Program-made: the position numbers and the translations under genes
From: CAKVLS01 sp045534265
Lineage (GTDB): Bacteria > Bacillota > Clostridia > Christensenellales > UBA1242
Length of the DNA stretch: 64,000 nt
Assembly: GCA_045534265.1 (NCBI GenBank)
Contig: JAZSJH010000009.1
Span: 1 to 64,000, forward strand
Direction: 5' to 3'
The notes under the pieces: model-generated
The model's input: only the letters and a program-made list of their open reading frames with translations
Told to the model about the DNA's origin: nothing
The model's database searches: none
Shown: positions 41,751 to 52,200 of the stretch, one piece after another
How the letters are laid out: each line of letters opens with the position of its first letter
Numbering within the stretch: position 1 is the stretch's first letter

Positions 41751-43088
41751 ATGCTAAAAACAGAAAATACAAAAGAAAAGCGCAAAAAAGCAAAAATCAG
41801 CGCTCCAATAATAAAAAATTCAAAAAATATTAAAGATGCTCAAATAAAAACTAAAACAAAAACAAAATATTTTATTTCAAAACAAGAATCTTCTGTAGAA
41901 CCGCAAGCTGGAGATTCTGCAGAGATAAAAGTAGCAAAAGAAGTTGTAAAACAACAAGGCTCAAAGAAGAAAAAATTTATGAGCCTGATTTTCTTCCTTA
42001 TCAATATTGCAGTAATTGCGACTATTTTGTTTGTTCAAATGAAAGATGGTATGGTTGAAGACCCTGGTGAACTTACTGTCAACTGGTGGTATATCGCTGC
42101 AGCTGCAGGAATGGTTGTAATGTTTGTTTTGTGCGATACATTAAGATTTAATATGCTTATACGCAAAGCAACTGGAAAAAATCGTTTTGCTCTTGCCTAT
42201 AAAATAGGTGCTTTGGGTAAGTATTATGATGTAATCACACCATTTTCATCAGGCGGTCAACCTTTCCAAATTTATTATACAAACAAATATGGCATAAAAG
42301 GTGGAGAGTCTTTCTCTATCGTTATGGCAAAGTACATATTCCAACAAATAGCGTATGTTTTGATTCTTATTGCTGTTTTGGTCGGTGTTTGCGTTAAATG
42401 TGGCGGTATAACAGGGGCTATTCTAAATAGTGCTGCAATACCAGAAGTTCAAGCAAAACTTGTTGCGACTATGGCGTGGATTGGTTTTGTTGTTGTTACA
42501 GCCCTTATGCTTGCTGTTGCTGTTGTTGTTATGAACAAAAGAGTAGGTACGGCAATAGTTATATTCTTTGTTAGACTTTTCTGCAAATTGTTTAGAAGAA
42601 ACTATGATAAATTGTTTAGAAAAACAATGCGTACAGTAACAACTTGGCAAACCACAATGAGAAGATACAAAAAGTCTCCTTGGATATGGATCGCTAATAT
42701 ATTCTTGTCTGTAGTATTTTATTTTGTACTTTACTCAATACCATACTTTATTTATTGTGCATTTATGGGCTGGAACGCAGCTGTATGGATAGAAGTAATT
42801 GTTCTTGCTATCATTATTGATATGACTGCAAGTTTCATTCCGCTTCCTGGTGGAACGGGTGTTTCTGACCTTTCTTTCCTTGCGGTGTTCTCTAGCTTGT
42901 TTACAGTAAAAATGACTTTCTGGGCGTTGCTTTTGTGGAGAGTATTTACATACTATATCTTTATAGCTCACGGGCTTGTTTTGGTTGCTTATGACTTCTT
43001 TATTGGTAATAAACGTCTTGCAAAGAACAAAGAAAAATGGGCTCAACCAAGATTTGATAAAATTAAAGTAAAAAACAGCTTGTATTAA
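41751..43088 (+). CDS. MprF/YbhN-like membrane protein (LPG_synthase_TM family)
   Basis: 445 residues from ATG 41751, whose AAGGAGGG ribosome-binding site is excellent; an upstream in-frame ATG at 41715 lies inside the terminator hairpin. A long Lys-rich cytoplasmic N-terminus (about 75 residues) is followed by about eight membrane helices. Signature motifs: KIGALGKYYDVITPFSSGGQPFQIYY (about 143-168) and FIPLPGGTGVSDLSFLAVFSS near 365, both typical of the flippase part of MprF and of UPF0104 proteins. No C-terminal lysyltransferase domain exists, so it is probably a lipid or glycolipid translocator. The last codons and the stop are inside the terminator at 43072. Confidence 0.88.
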   Translation: MLKTENTKEKRKKAKISAPIIKNSKNIKDAQIKTKTKTKYFISKQESSVEPQAGDSAEIKVAKEVVKQQGSKKKKFMSLIFFLINIAVIATILFVQMKDGMVEDPGELTVNWWYIAAAAGMVVMFVLCDTLRFNMLIRKATGKNRFALAYKIGALGKYYDVITPFSSGGQPFQIYYTNKYGIKGGESFSIVMAKYIFQQIAYVLILIAVLVGVCVKCGGITGAILNSAAIPEVQAKLVATMAWIGFVVVTALMLAVAVVVMNKRVGTAIVIFFVRLFCKLFRRNYDKLFRKTMRTVTTWQTTMRRYKKSPWIWIANIFLSVVFYFVLYSIPYFIYCAFMGWNAAVWIEVIVLAIIIDMTASFIPLPGGTGVSDLSFLAVFSSLFTVKMTFWALLLWRVFTYYIFIAHGLVLVAYDFFIGNKRLAKNKEKWAQPRFDKIKVKNSLY

Positions 43089-43104
43089 AAGCTGTTTTTT
43101 TGTT
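43072..43104. terminator. Bidirectional terminator between the flippase-like gene and the polysaccharide deacetylase
   Basis: AAAACAGCTT (43072-43081), 7-nt loop containing the TAA stop, AAGCTGTTTT (43089-43098), T run. Confidence 0.88.
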
Positions 43105-43119
43105 GCTATTATTATAGTT

Positions 43120-44223
43120 TTATATACAAAAATCTTCTAGCTTGATATCTCTACTATTATCGTATACCTTTTTGACGTCAAACAAGTGTGATAGGGCAAC
43201 ATAATTATTTTTTAGAGTGTAGCCGTCTAAGGGACATCTGTCCATAAATAGTATCTTTTTGCTTGCTTTGTTTTTAATGTGGCTAAAATATGGTTTTATT
43301 CCCACCCCGCAAAAAAGCCTAAAACCTGCTTTTTCTAGACTTAAATGTTTGGGGCTAATGTTGCCGTTTTCGTCTGTAATCTCCCACTCACCATATGGAT
43401 AGACATAAATAGATGTTTTACCAACAAGGGGTTCAACTTCATTTTTCCATTTTGCAATATCGTCTTGGAACTTTTCTAAAGATATCTTTTTCATATGATA
43501 ATGACCATAACTATGGCTGGCAAACTCCCAGCCTAGTTTTTTTAATTTTGCAATAACGGGTTTTACAAGCTTGATTTCGGCATCTCTGTTTGGGCTGTCT
43601 CTGTTTGTCCTATAACCAAGTATCCCATCATAGCCGGTAAGGCAAATTATACCCCTTGCATTGTTAAAAGAAAAGTCCGGGTGAGAAGAAATAAAACTTT
43701 CTAATATAGTTATAAACTCATTGTTATATGATGGTTCTGGGCTTGCATTTGTGTATGTGATAAGATTGTCATCATTGTCCAAAGCTATTTTATCAACCAT
43801 TCCCTTGCCACTTTTTTTCTGGTCATAATTTACATCATCAAATGACAAAATTACAGGTTTTTTGCCTTCTGGTAGGAAAAGTTTTTTCTTTGTTGCAGGC
43901 GTTGCTGATTGGTCAAAAACTGAGTTTGATTTGACTAAAATATAGTCGTTTTTATAGAGTTCATTTAGTATGTTTTTGAACTCAAAAGTTGTTAAACAAT
44001 CAGTATCATAATGAACTCTCATAGGGTTGTCTTTTGCAAAGGCAGTCTGTGTATTTGCAATCAAGCAGTGAGTAAATAAATGATAAATAGGGCCATTATA
44101 TTGGGTTAAATTTTGTGTTATATTTGCGTAAGAAAAAGAAGGTAAATTAATCAAAATAATTAGTAAAAATAATAGTATAAAAATTGAGATTTTTTTAGTG
44201 AAAATATGTGAATTTTTAATCAT
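43120..44223 (-). CDS. Polysaccharide deacetylase (CE4) domain protein
   Basis: 367 residues. An N-terminal hydrophobic segment (about 11-32) acts as a signal peptide or anchor. The CE4 deacetylase motifs are VILSFDDVNYD (Asp129, Asp130), SHSYGHYH (His237, His241) and VYPYGEW (about 274). Motif 1 is the usual [TS]FDD with both Asp present, so metal-dependent deacetylation of a GlcNAc polymer or peptidoglycan is likely. A long insert between motifs 1 and 2 (about 134-235) distinguishes it from short PgdA-like proteins. Ribosome-binding site: weak AAGGA. Upstream minus-strand sequence has a TATACT with an ACATATT 15 nt before it, which could be SigE-like but is not convincing. It lies next to the sporulation genes. 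Confidence 0.88.
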   Translation of the reverse strand: MIKNSHIFTKKISIFILLFLLIILINLPSFSYANITQNLTQYNGPIYHLFTHCLIANTQTAFAKDNPMRVHYDTDCLTTFEFKNILNELYKNDYILVKSNSVFDQSATPATKKKLFLPEGKKPVILSFDDVNYDQKKSGKGMVDKIALDNDDNLITYTNASPEPSYNNEFITILESFISSHPDFSFNNARGIICLTGYDGILGYRTNRDSPNRDAEIKLVKPVIAKLKKLGWEFASHSYGHYHMKKISLEKFQDDIAKWKNEVEPLVGKTSIYVYPYGEWEITDENGNISPKHLSLEKAGFRLFCGVGIKPYFSHIKNKASKKILFMDRCPLDGYTLKNNYVALSHLFDVKKVYDNSRDIKLEDFCI

Positions 44224-44301
44224 AAAAAAGTCCTTTTTTTTAGTATAAACATAATTTCAAAAAATATGTTTGAAAGATATATTTTTGGCAATAATTTTTG
44301 T

Positions 44302-44760
44302 ATGAAAAAACTTTTTTATTTTTCTTTTTTGATAATTTTTGTTTGCTTGTGTTTTTGCAATAATTATTGCTTTATAGATACCCTAAAAAGCCTAGATTTA
44401 GCGGAGTATAAGGTTTTTTTGGATAGTGATGAAGTATGCGAAAATTTTGATGATTGCTTGCTGTCTGGTGATGTTAAAATCTATACATTTTTGGGGCAGA
44501 ATATTGATAAAAACTTGCCGGTAAAAAATGCTTTGTGTGAGCAAGTTGTGTTGCCCCAAAACAGTCTAGATAATTACATAAAAAACAACAATTTTGATTA
44601 TATAAAAAGTGAAGAAATAAATGAGATAATAATAGATTATTATTACTCAAAAAAACTTCCCAAAAAGGTTTGTGGTTTTGGCAGTTTTTATAATATTGTT
44701 GTTGCAAAAAATAGAGATAAAATTATAGTTGGTTATCCTACTATTATGGGGAGTATATAA
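44302..44760 (+). CDS. Small exported or membrane protein, unknown function
   Basis: 152 residues from ATG 44302 (signal-like MKKLFYFSFLIIFVCLCFC). The in-frame ATG at 44266 would add 12 residues. Neither start has a Shine-Dalgarno sequence, and the CATAAT at 44250-44255 lies 10 nt before the 44266 ATG, so it could be leaderless from there. The mature part is acidic, with LAEYKVFLDSDEV, and KLPKKVCGFGSFYNIVVAKN near the end. The pattern suggests an extracytoplasmic YlzA-sized stage-specific protein, but I recognise no family. It is divergent from the deacetylase and upstream of the SpoIIQ-like gene, with which it may share sporulation control. Confidence 0.6.
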   Translation: MKKLFYFSFLIIFVCLCFCNNYCFIDTLKSLDLAEYKVFLDSDEVCENFDDCLLSGDVKIYTFLGQNIDKNLPVKNALCEQVVLPQNSLDNYIKNNNFDYIKSEEINEIIIDYYYSKKLPKKVCGFGSFYNIVVAKNRDKIIVGYPTIMGSI

Positions 44761-44782
44761 AAAAGTTTTTTATTGTTTTGTT

Positions 44783-44812
44783 GTATAAAAATCTTTTTGT
44801 AGGTCAATAAAT
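44783..44812 (+). promoter_or_regulatory. Possible SigF-type promoter for the SpoIIQ-like gene
   Basis: GTATA (44783-44787) and GGTCAATAAA (44802-44811) resemble the SigF form GYATA-N15-GGnnAnAnT, with a 14-nt spacer and several mismatches in the -10. It lies 25 nt before the ATG. spoIIQ is a SigF gene in Bacillus. Confidence 0.35.
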
Positions 44813-44836
44813 AATCAACAAAAATTTGGAGGGAAT

Positions 44837-45403
44837 ATGAAAAACAATTTGAAAAAATTAAAAGACGGTTTGTTTGTAAGTTTTGTTATTATTATGGCTT
44901 TGATTGTGGTGGGAACTATTGCTATTGTATCCCGTAGCGAAGATAAAGAGTTTTCTTCTATTGTAATGGCGGGAGCTGGGGAGACAAAGTTTGTTTCGCC
45001 GCTTGATAATTGTGAAGTTATTAAAGACTTTGCTGCGGATAGACTTCAGTTTAATTCAACCCTAAAACAATGGGAAGCCCACAAAGCTGTTGACCTAAAA
45101 GCCGAAATTGGAACAAATGTCATGGCTGTTTGTGACGGTAAAGTTTTGTCTATTGAAACAACTCATCTTAAAGGTACAACAATCACCATTGAACATTCTG
45201 GTGGTTTTGTTTCTAGCTATTCATCACTAAACAGTGAAGTTGATGTAAAAGTTGGAGACAGCGTTAAGGCGGGAACTGTGATTGGCAAGGTTGACAATTC
45301 TGCAAAAGGTGAAGCCTTGCAAGAATCACATCTTCACTTTGAGCTTATAAAAGATGGGAAAAAAGTTGACCCAAATCTTTATTTTACTTTTGGACAAAAA
45401 TAG
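44837..45403 (+). CDS. M23 (LytM) endopeptidase-domain protein, SpoIIQ-like
   Basis: 188 residues. A short cytoplasmic N-terminus, one membrane helix (about 12-31) and an external LytM domain. All LytM metal ligands are present: HKAVD (His82, Asp86) and HLHFEL (His165, His167). It may therefore be an active peptidoglycan endopeptidase, as in clostridial SpoIIQ and unlike Bacillus SpoIIQ, which lost the first His. The size and arrangement match SpoIIQ, the forespore half of the channel that pairs with SpoIIIAH. The link to spoIIID nearby supports this, although acpP intervenes. GGAGGG precedes the ATG. The possible SigF promoter upstream is weak. Confidence 0.75.
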   Translation: MKNNLKKLKDGLFVSFVIIMALIVVGTIAIVSRSEDKEFSSIVMAGAGETKFVSPLDNCEVIKDFAADRLQFNSTLKQWEAHKAVDLKAEIGTNVMAVCDGKVLSIETTHLKGTTITIEHSGGFVSSYSSLNSEVDVKVGDSVKAGTVIGKVDNSAKGEALQESHLHFELIKDGKKVDPNLYFTFGQK

Positions 45404-45415
45404 TTAAAAAATGTT

Positions 45416-45443
45416 TTGAAAAATAAGCCAGAGGTGTTATAAT
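45416..45443 (+). promoter_or_regulatory. SigA-type promoter for acpP
   Basis: TTGAAA (45416-45421), 16-nt spacer, TATAAT (45438-45443). Confidence 0.7.
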
Positions 45444-45479
45444 TGTCTTGTAAATAAAAATTTAGGAGATAATTTAATT

Positions 45480-45716
45480 ATGGTAGATAAAGTTACATCA
45501 CTTCTTGCAGAACAACTTAACATTGATGCAAAAACAGTAAAACCAACTTCTAGAATTGTAGAAGATTTGGGCGCAGACTCTCTTGATATGATAGAGATGC
45601 TTATGTCACTAGAAGAAAATTTTGGTATTAGCGTACCAGATGACAAAGTAGCTAGCCTTAAGACTGTTAACGATATAGTTGCTTTTATTCAAGCAGAAAA
45701 GAAAGACGCAGAATAA
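45480..45716 (+). CDS. acpP: Acyl carrier protein
   Basis: 78 residues, the normal size, acidic with four helices. The phosphopantetheine attachment motif GADSLDMIEM has Ser34; IVEDLGADSLD is the canonical fatty-acid type II ACP signature. It carries acyl intermediates in fatty acid synthesis. AGGAG is 11 nt before the ATG. It has its own promoter and terminator, with no fab genes nearby. It stands between two sporulation genes. Confidence 0.96.
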   Translation: MVDKVTSLLAEQLNIDAKTVKPTSRIVEDLGADSLDMIEMLMSLEENFGISVPDDKVASLKTVNDIVAFIQAEKKDAE

Positions 45717-45733
45717 TATTTGTGTGATTTTTC

Positions 45734-45761
45734 AAAAGCCCCAGTTTTGGGGCTTTTTTTG
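45734..45761 (+). terminator. Rho-independent terminator after acpP
   Basis: AAAAGCCCCA (45734-45743), GTTT loop, TGGGGCTTTT (45748-45757), T run. Confidence 0.92.
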
Positions 45762-45769
45762 TTATATTG

Positions 45770-45798
45770 TCATATTTTGCAAAAAACCATCATAAATT
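45770..45798 (+). promoter_or_regulatory. SigE-type promoter for spoIIID
   Basis: TCATATT (45770-45776) matches the SigE -35 KMATATT exactly, followed by a 14-nt spacer and CATAAATT (45791-45798), one mismatch from the -10 CATACAHT. It lies 21 nt before GGAGG. In Bacillus spoIIID is transcribed by SigE. Confidence 0.65.
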
Positions 45799-45828
45799 TT
45801 ACAAAAGAGCTTTCTTTTGGAGGAATTT

Positions 45829-46086
45829 ATGAGTGAAATTGAAAGTAGGGTAATAAAAGAAGCTTATTACCTTTTGCATAACAAAACGACAGTAAGAAAG
45901 GTCGCAAAAAAGTTTTGTATAAGCAAAAGTACAGTACATTATGATTTATCAAAAAGATTAAAGAAAATCAACAGGGCTTTGTATGAAAAAGTAAACCAAA
46001 TTTTTATACAAAACTTCTCCGAAAAACACTTTAGGGGAGGGCTTGCTACAAAATTAAAATATCAAGAAAATATGCGTATTTGCTAG
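45829..46086 (+). CDS. spoIIID: Sporulation transcription regulator SpoIIID
   Basis: 85 residues from ATG 45829, with GGAGG 5 nt upstream. The in-frame TTG at 45817 lies within the ribosome-binding site and is not used. The whole sequence matches SpoIIID: an N-terminal helix (RVIKEAYYLL), KTTVRKVAKKFCISKSTVHYDLSKRL (helix-turn-helix with KSTVH) and the basic C-terminal RGGLATKLKYQ. In mother cells it activates and represses many SigE genes. The SigE-type promoter directly upstream agrees with its expected control. The stop codon is inside the terminator at 46083. The gene indicates an endospore former. Confidence 0.97.
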   Translation: MSEIESRVIKEAYYLLHNKTTVRKVAKKFCISKSTVHYDLSKRLKKINRALYEKVNQIFIQNFSEKHFRGGLATKLKYQENMRIC

Positions 46087-46111
46087 GGTAAATTTTACCC
46101 TAGTTTTTTTA
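46083..46111 (+). terminator. Rho-independent terminator after spoIIID
   Basis: CTAGGGTAAA (46083-46092) pairs with TTTACCCTAG (46094-46103), with the centre opening to a small loop; a T run follows. The spoIIID stop codon is in the stem. Confidence 0.88.
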
Positions 46112-46153
46112 TAAAAAAAGATTGAAAAGTGGTGGTTTTTTATACCTTTATTG

Positions 46154-46182
46154 TTGACACAGATTGCAATATAAAATATAAT
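46154..46182 (+). promoter_or_regulatory. Perfect consensus SigA promoter for the giant lipoprotein
   Basis: TTGACA (46154-46159), 17-nt spacer, TATAAT (46177-46182). Predicted start is near 46189, giving a 60-nt leader. No operator-like palindrome is seen. Confidence 0.85.
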
Positions 46183-46248
46183 TTATATATATTATAATAT
46201 TATACTATGGGCGTGCTATGTAAAATCATAAACAAGAGAGGATTGATT

Positions 46249-49200
46249 ATGAAAAAGTTATTTACAATTTTGGCAGTATTGGTATTGTCACTAGCTGGCG
46301 TTTTTGTTGGTTGTGGCGAAGGCAAGTATGCAAACGCAGAGATTGAGTTTGAGTCTCACGCGTTATCAGGAGATGTTCTAACTATAGGTTATAACAACTC
46401 CGTAGATATAACTGCAAAAACTACAGGGGTGAAAGGTATTAACTCTGCGGTTAATTTTGTGTGCAGTGATACAGAAGCCCTAGAGTTTACAGGTCTTTCA
46501 AATAGCGAAGAAGGAACAACCGTTACCATCAAGGCAAAGAAGCCAACCTATGGTGATAACTACTTTATACTAAAAGCTATTTCGGTAGAAACAAGCAACG
46601 TGTATAAAGAAATCAAAGTTAAGGTTATTCTTCCTATCCAAGGAATAGACTTTGGCGGAGCGGTGCTTGCAGTATCTCCAAGTACACCACTTAGACTTTT
46701 TGAGTATGTGAAGTTTTATCCTCAAACTCCATACGTAACAAACCAAAAAGAAGTTGTTTATGATATTACAAATTACGGTCTTAACAATGCATCATCAATA
46801 TCTATTGACGAAACAGGTTTATTAACAGTTAGTGATGATGTTATCGATAACTTAACGACTGATGTTGAATGTCTAGAAGTTACAGTTATATCTTTGGCAA
46901 ATAGAGGTATTAGTTATTCTATCAAAATCAACGTTGTAAAAGATTTGAAAGATACTGACATTACTATCGAAAGTCCACAACTTTCTTATAACAAAGCTCC
47001 TATTGCTGACAAGCAAGAACTTATCTTGTTTACAAACTCAGAAGACTATTACAGAGAGCAAGTTATTGTAGAAGTTATTTCTAGCCAAGATATTTCTATT
47101 ATCCCAGAAAAATTTGGCAATACAAATATCGTTGAAATTACTCAAATGGGAGCAATAACAAAAACTCCTATTGATGGAATTAGTTTCAAAAATAAAGCAA
47201 CCTTTGAAATAAGAGCAAAGAGTAGTGCAGATGTATGTACAGTTAAGTTTAAGGTAAAAACACTTAACATAGATAATCCGCTAGAGTTTAACTTTAGTGA
47301 TGCAACAGCGATAAGCGTTAAAACATCAGCTCTTCCTAAGATGATTAGCTTAAAACAAGATGCAGATGCTATAGCTGTTGGACAAACTATGGCTGTATAC
47401 AACGAATATGTTGCTACAGAAAATACATCAAACTTTGGTACAAAGATTGTTCCTAACGTTTCTTCAAATTCAGCAACAAGCGTTAGCGAAGCAAACAAGT
47501 ATGTAAAAATCGAACTTCTTAGCACAGCAACAGATAATGATGCAATGTCTGAGTTTGTTCTTACAGATATCAAGGGTAATGTAATTGATACAACAGAAGG
47601 CTTTATCGAAATGCTTTCTAACAATGGTTTCTATCTAAAAGCAAAGGACGAAGCTGTTGGTAAGACATTCAAACTTGTTATCACAACCCAAATCAAAGAA
47701 TTTATTTCTTATGCATCAGGCGGTTCTCCTGCAGTTGATGATGAGATTGTTGTTGCTGAATATTACATCTCAGCAAACTACGGTGTAAAAGAAATTACTT
47801 TTGATAAAGAAAGTTATATTACAAAACTTTACAAACCAAACAGCCCAGAATATACAGAAACATTAATTACATTTACAGTTAATGAAAACGCAGATATTGC
47901 TGGTATGGTTGCAGAATATGACCCAACTGTTTTGAGTGTAACAAAAATCGATACATTTAGTTATTTGATTATTGGTAACTCAATTGCAACAACCGACTTT
48001 GCAATTATCGCTAAAAATGGTTTTACAAAGAGAGTAGTTGTAAAAGTTGTTGACCCATTAACTTCAGCAAGCCTTTCTGTAGATAATCCAACATCTAGCC
48101 AAGTAATTACAGAGGTTGATTATTTTGGCAAACAATTACTATCTGTTTCTGCAAAGACAGGTGGAAGATTTAATCTATATGTAAGCACTGCTCCTAGTGT
48201 TAGTGGTATACTAAAAACAGAATACGAATCAACTGATGAAGTTGTAGCTGTTGTTAGTGGTAGTGGTATTATCTCTACCAAAAACGCAGGTTCTACAATG
48301 ATAACTGTAAAGATTCAATACTACGAATTTACTTATGGTGCAGATGGTTATGCTACATATTCTGTAGAAACTCAAGAAATTTCTTTTGAACTTACAGTAT
48401 TTACTCCTACAAGATCAATTAAACTTTCTAGAAATGTTGCGACAGTTTATTCTTCTGATTCTTTAGGATATGAATATTCTGACTATTCTGTTGTAGAAGT
48501 ATACGCAGAGATTTCTCCAGTTACTGCTACAATTTACAATGACGAAAATGCAGTTTCTTATCAACTTCTAAACAACAATGATATATTGGTTCAAGAAGGC
48601 GCAAGAGGTAGATATAGAGCCACACTTCCACAAGGCGTGAACGAAGCAACAGTTTTGATTGTTGTTACTGTTTCAGAATATGGAAGCTCAGTAAGTCTTG
48701 TTTGTACAGTAACTGTACTTAGAGCTCCACAAGTGGAAGAAATTGTAATCGAAAATCTAAATAAAGTAAACACAGGTTACTATCTTCTAGATATGAAAGA
48801 AGATGAGAGATTTACTTTAGAGATTACCCTAAACCCAGAAAATGTATTCATTTCTGATTTGCTTATTTCTCTTTATGATGATGTAGATGGTGAACTTGTT
48901 CCTGTAACATCAGCAACTATTGTTACTGTAGACAACAAAACAATCATCTCAAAACCAACTCTTGAAGATTCTGATCCAACAAGCTTGTATATTAGAATCT
49001 TTGCAAAAGATAGTATGTACAGCCCAACAGAAGGTTTTGTATACGAAACTATCTTTGTAACAATCGAAACAGGTAAATTAAATAGCCCATATTTGATTGA
49101 AAATGCAGACGAATTGCAAGCAATCAAAAACGCTCCAACAAAACACTATATGCTAAAAGCAGATGTTGATTTGTCTGGAAGAAACTGGGAACCAATCGAA

Positions 49201-52200
49201 AACTTCTCTGGTTCACTTAACGGTATTTATTATAGAAAAACAGGCGAAGATATCTTTGCTGAAAATCATAAAATTACTGGTCTTACACTAAACTCAACTG
49301 ATGGCGTAAACGTTGGTTTGTTTGGTGACACAACTATTACTTCACTTATCTTTAACGTAGAACTTGAAATCACAGCAGCACTTGTTTCTAACAATAATAA
49401 CCTTGAGACAGTAGGTGCTTTGGTTGGTTCAAACAAAGGTGTAATTCTTAACTGTGCAGTATCTCTTGGTAATGGATTTATCGTAGAAGCCTCTTCTACA
49501 GATACTATTGGTAGTACAATCAATGTCGGTGGTATGGTTGGTGCAAACTATGGTTGGGTTCACAATTTTGCTCCGTTTGCAATTAACAATAATGGCGAAT
49601 TTACAAGACAATACACGGCTGAAGAAGTAGAAGATTTGAGCGTTCCTGACGGATATCACGAAATCGTAGGGGCGAGCGACTCTTTCTTGACTGTTGGAAT
49701 GAAATATAGTCAAGGAGCAATACCTTCTTCTCACAGCGAAAGTGAAAGTATTGATATGGCAGAAGTAAATATGGTTATTGATGCATTAACTTCTGCAAAT
49801 CCAGTAAGTGGCAGACTAATCATAAGAGATTCTGCAGTTTGTGCAGTAAACTATGGTGGTCTTGTTGGTTACAACGAAGGATTTATTAATGGCGTATATG
49901 GTTTATATCACGCTCAAGAAGAAAGTTCTTCTCTAGCTGGTGGTACAGAAGAAGAAAATCAATTTTTAATTAGCAACACTCTTAGCGCTTCATTTAATAG
50001 TGAAGGTAAAGATGTTAGTGCAAGCATTGGACCAAGTGGCGCAAGCTTAAGCAATAGCGCAACAACTGCCGGTGGTATCGTTGGTAAGTCTGTTGGTGGT
50101 AGAATTCACAACGTTGCAGCTTCTGGTAAGGTAGAAGGCTTATACAATGTTGGTGGTATTATCGGTAGAACCGAATCTGGCACAGTAATCGACACTGCAA
50201 GTTCTTGTGCAAGAATTACTGGCTTTGAAAGTGTTGGTGGGGCTATTGGATATGCAAGAGGTGCTTTCATTAATCTTGTGAAAGTAGAAAACTACCAAGA
50301 AACAATAGTTGGTGGAGATATCTTAATTAATGCAAACCATAATGTTGGTGGCGTTGTTGGATTTATGGAAGCAACAACTATGACTTTTGCATATGCAGTG
50401 TCATTTGTAGAACAAAGTACATTTACTCTTGGTCTTACTGACGCTAATAAAAAAGCAGATATTTATAACAACGGAAATCAAATTAAAATGTATGTTGGCG
50501 GTGTTGTAGGACATTTATCACATAATAGTCACTTACAATTTGTATATTCTACAATGTCAATATATACATCTAAAGCTGAAGATGGCAGTTTTGCTGGTGG
50601 TATAGCTGGTGCTATGGAACAAAGCGCAACAATATTTGATACATATTATCTTGGAAACTTTGTTCAAGTTCCTGCAGGTAAAACTGGAAGTGTAGTAGGT
50701 CTTCTAAACGCAACAGGATCAACTCCAAGCGTTGCAGACAACGTTATTAGGTTCTTCTTTGCTACAACTTTTGAGAGTGTAGTGGGAAGAGATGCTAATG
50801 GATTTTTCAACACATCAGATACTACAGTCATAAAAAATATTATGACACAAAACAATCTAACAGCTTTTGTTCCAACGTCTACTGCAAACTGGGAAATTGG
50901 AACAAGCTTGAATATTAAAAACAATATTAAATTCCCTGTAATCAAATACACATCAAATCTTCTAGAAAGAGATGTTTACTTTATTAAACAAACTCCAACA
51001 GCAGTATCTGCAAAAGTTGCTGCATCTGGAAGTGATGATAGATTTATCAAAATTAAAGATACAGTTTTGCTACTTACTCACTCAGCAAACCCAACAAATA
51101 ACGAATACAAAATCAAAGATTTGTTGAAATTTACTTGGGAGCCAAGTAGTATCAAATCATCTTCTCTTAGAGTATCTTCTTCTGCAATCAATATTGTAGA
51201 AGTAAAAGAAGATGGCGTACTTTTGGTTAAAGAATCAGGAACTGTAACACTTACATTTACATCTGTTCTTAATTTGAATGCAAGTTGCAGTATCACAGTG
51301 GTTGTTGTTCCAAAAGTTACAGAAGTTGCTCTATATAGCGATTCAAACCTTACAACAAACCTTCTAAGAGCTGGCGCTATGCTTGAAATCAAGAAAGGTT
51401 CAAATCAAAAATTATTCCCAACATTCTATGATATTGATAAAAATGGTAAGAGAATAAAAGTAAATACTGGTTATTTTGTAGAGTATACACTAGCTGATGC
51501 TACTGTTACTCCAGAAGCAATTTCTAATGCGTTTGTTTCTATTAGCAAAATAACAGATATTATTACAGCACTAAAAGAAACAGAAACACCACAAGTAGTT
51601 TCATTCCTAACATATATGAATGTTAACTATGCAATTGATGGTGTTGCTCAAACTCCATATGTATACAATCCATTCTCAACATATCCAGAAAGTGGTAAAA
51701 AATCATTTGAAATTTCTATCTATACTGGTGCTACAGACCTTGTTATTAGTCCAAACTCTGGTAAAGAAATAACAGCTTATGCTCCAGAACAACTAGAAAT
51801 CGACCTTGTTTCTGATGCAAAAGTAGATGGCGTAAACCTAGAAATTATTGACGATAATGGTAACATTGTAAGAAAACAAGGTACAAGTGTTGAGATTAAT
51901 AAATCTGGACAATATTACAGCATTATTGGGGCTGATAGCGAAGGTCAACAAAAACTTGACGAAATTGGCTTTATGTTTGATATTAACTATATCGAAACAT
52001 ACTTCCCAATGGGTGTTGATAGCGGATATAACGCAACTTTGTATCTAAAGATAAACGAAAACAAAAAATACTATAAACAAACATTTGGTTATACATTTAG
52101 ATTCTCTGCAGTAACAAACCCAGCACTTTCTCGTGATATTAGAGTAGTTGTAATTCCTCAAGTAGTACTTACTATTGAAGATAATTACAAAGTGTTAGAA

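Noticed and set aside
46207..46248. Upstream in-frame ATG of the giant lipoprotein
   Set aside because: No ribosome-binding site, and it would put 14 residues before a standard lipoprotein signal; 46249 has AGAGAGGA.
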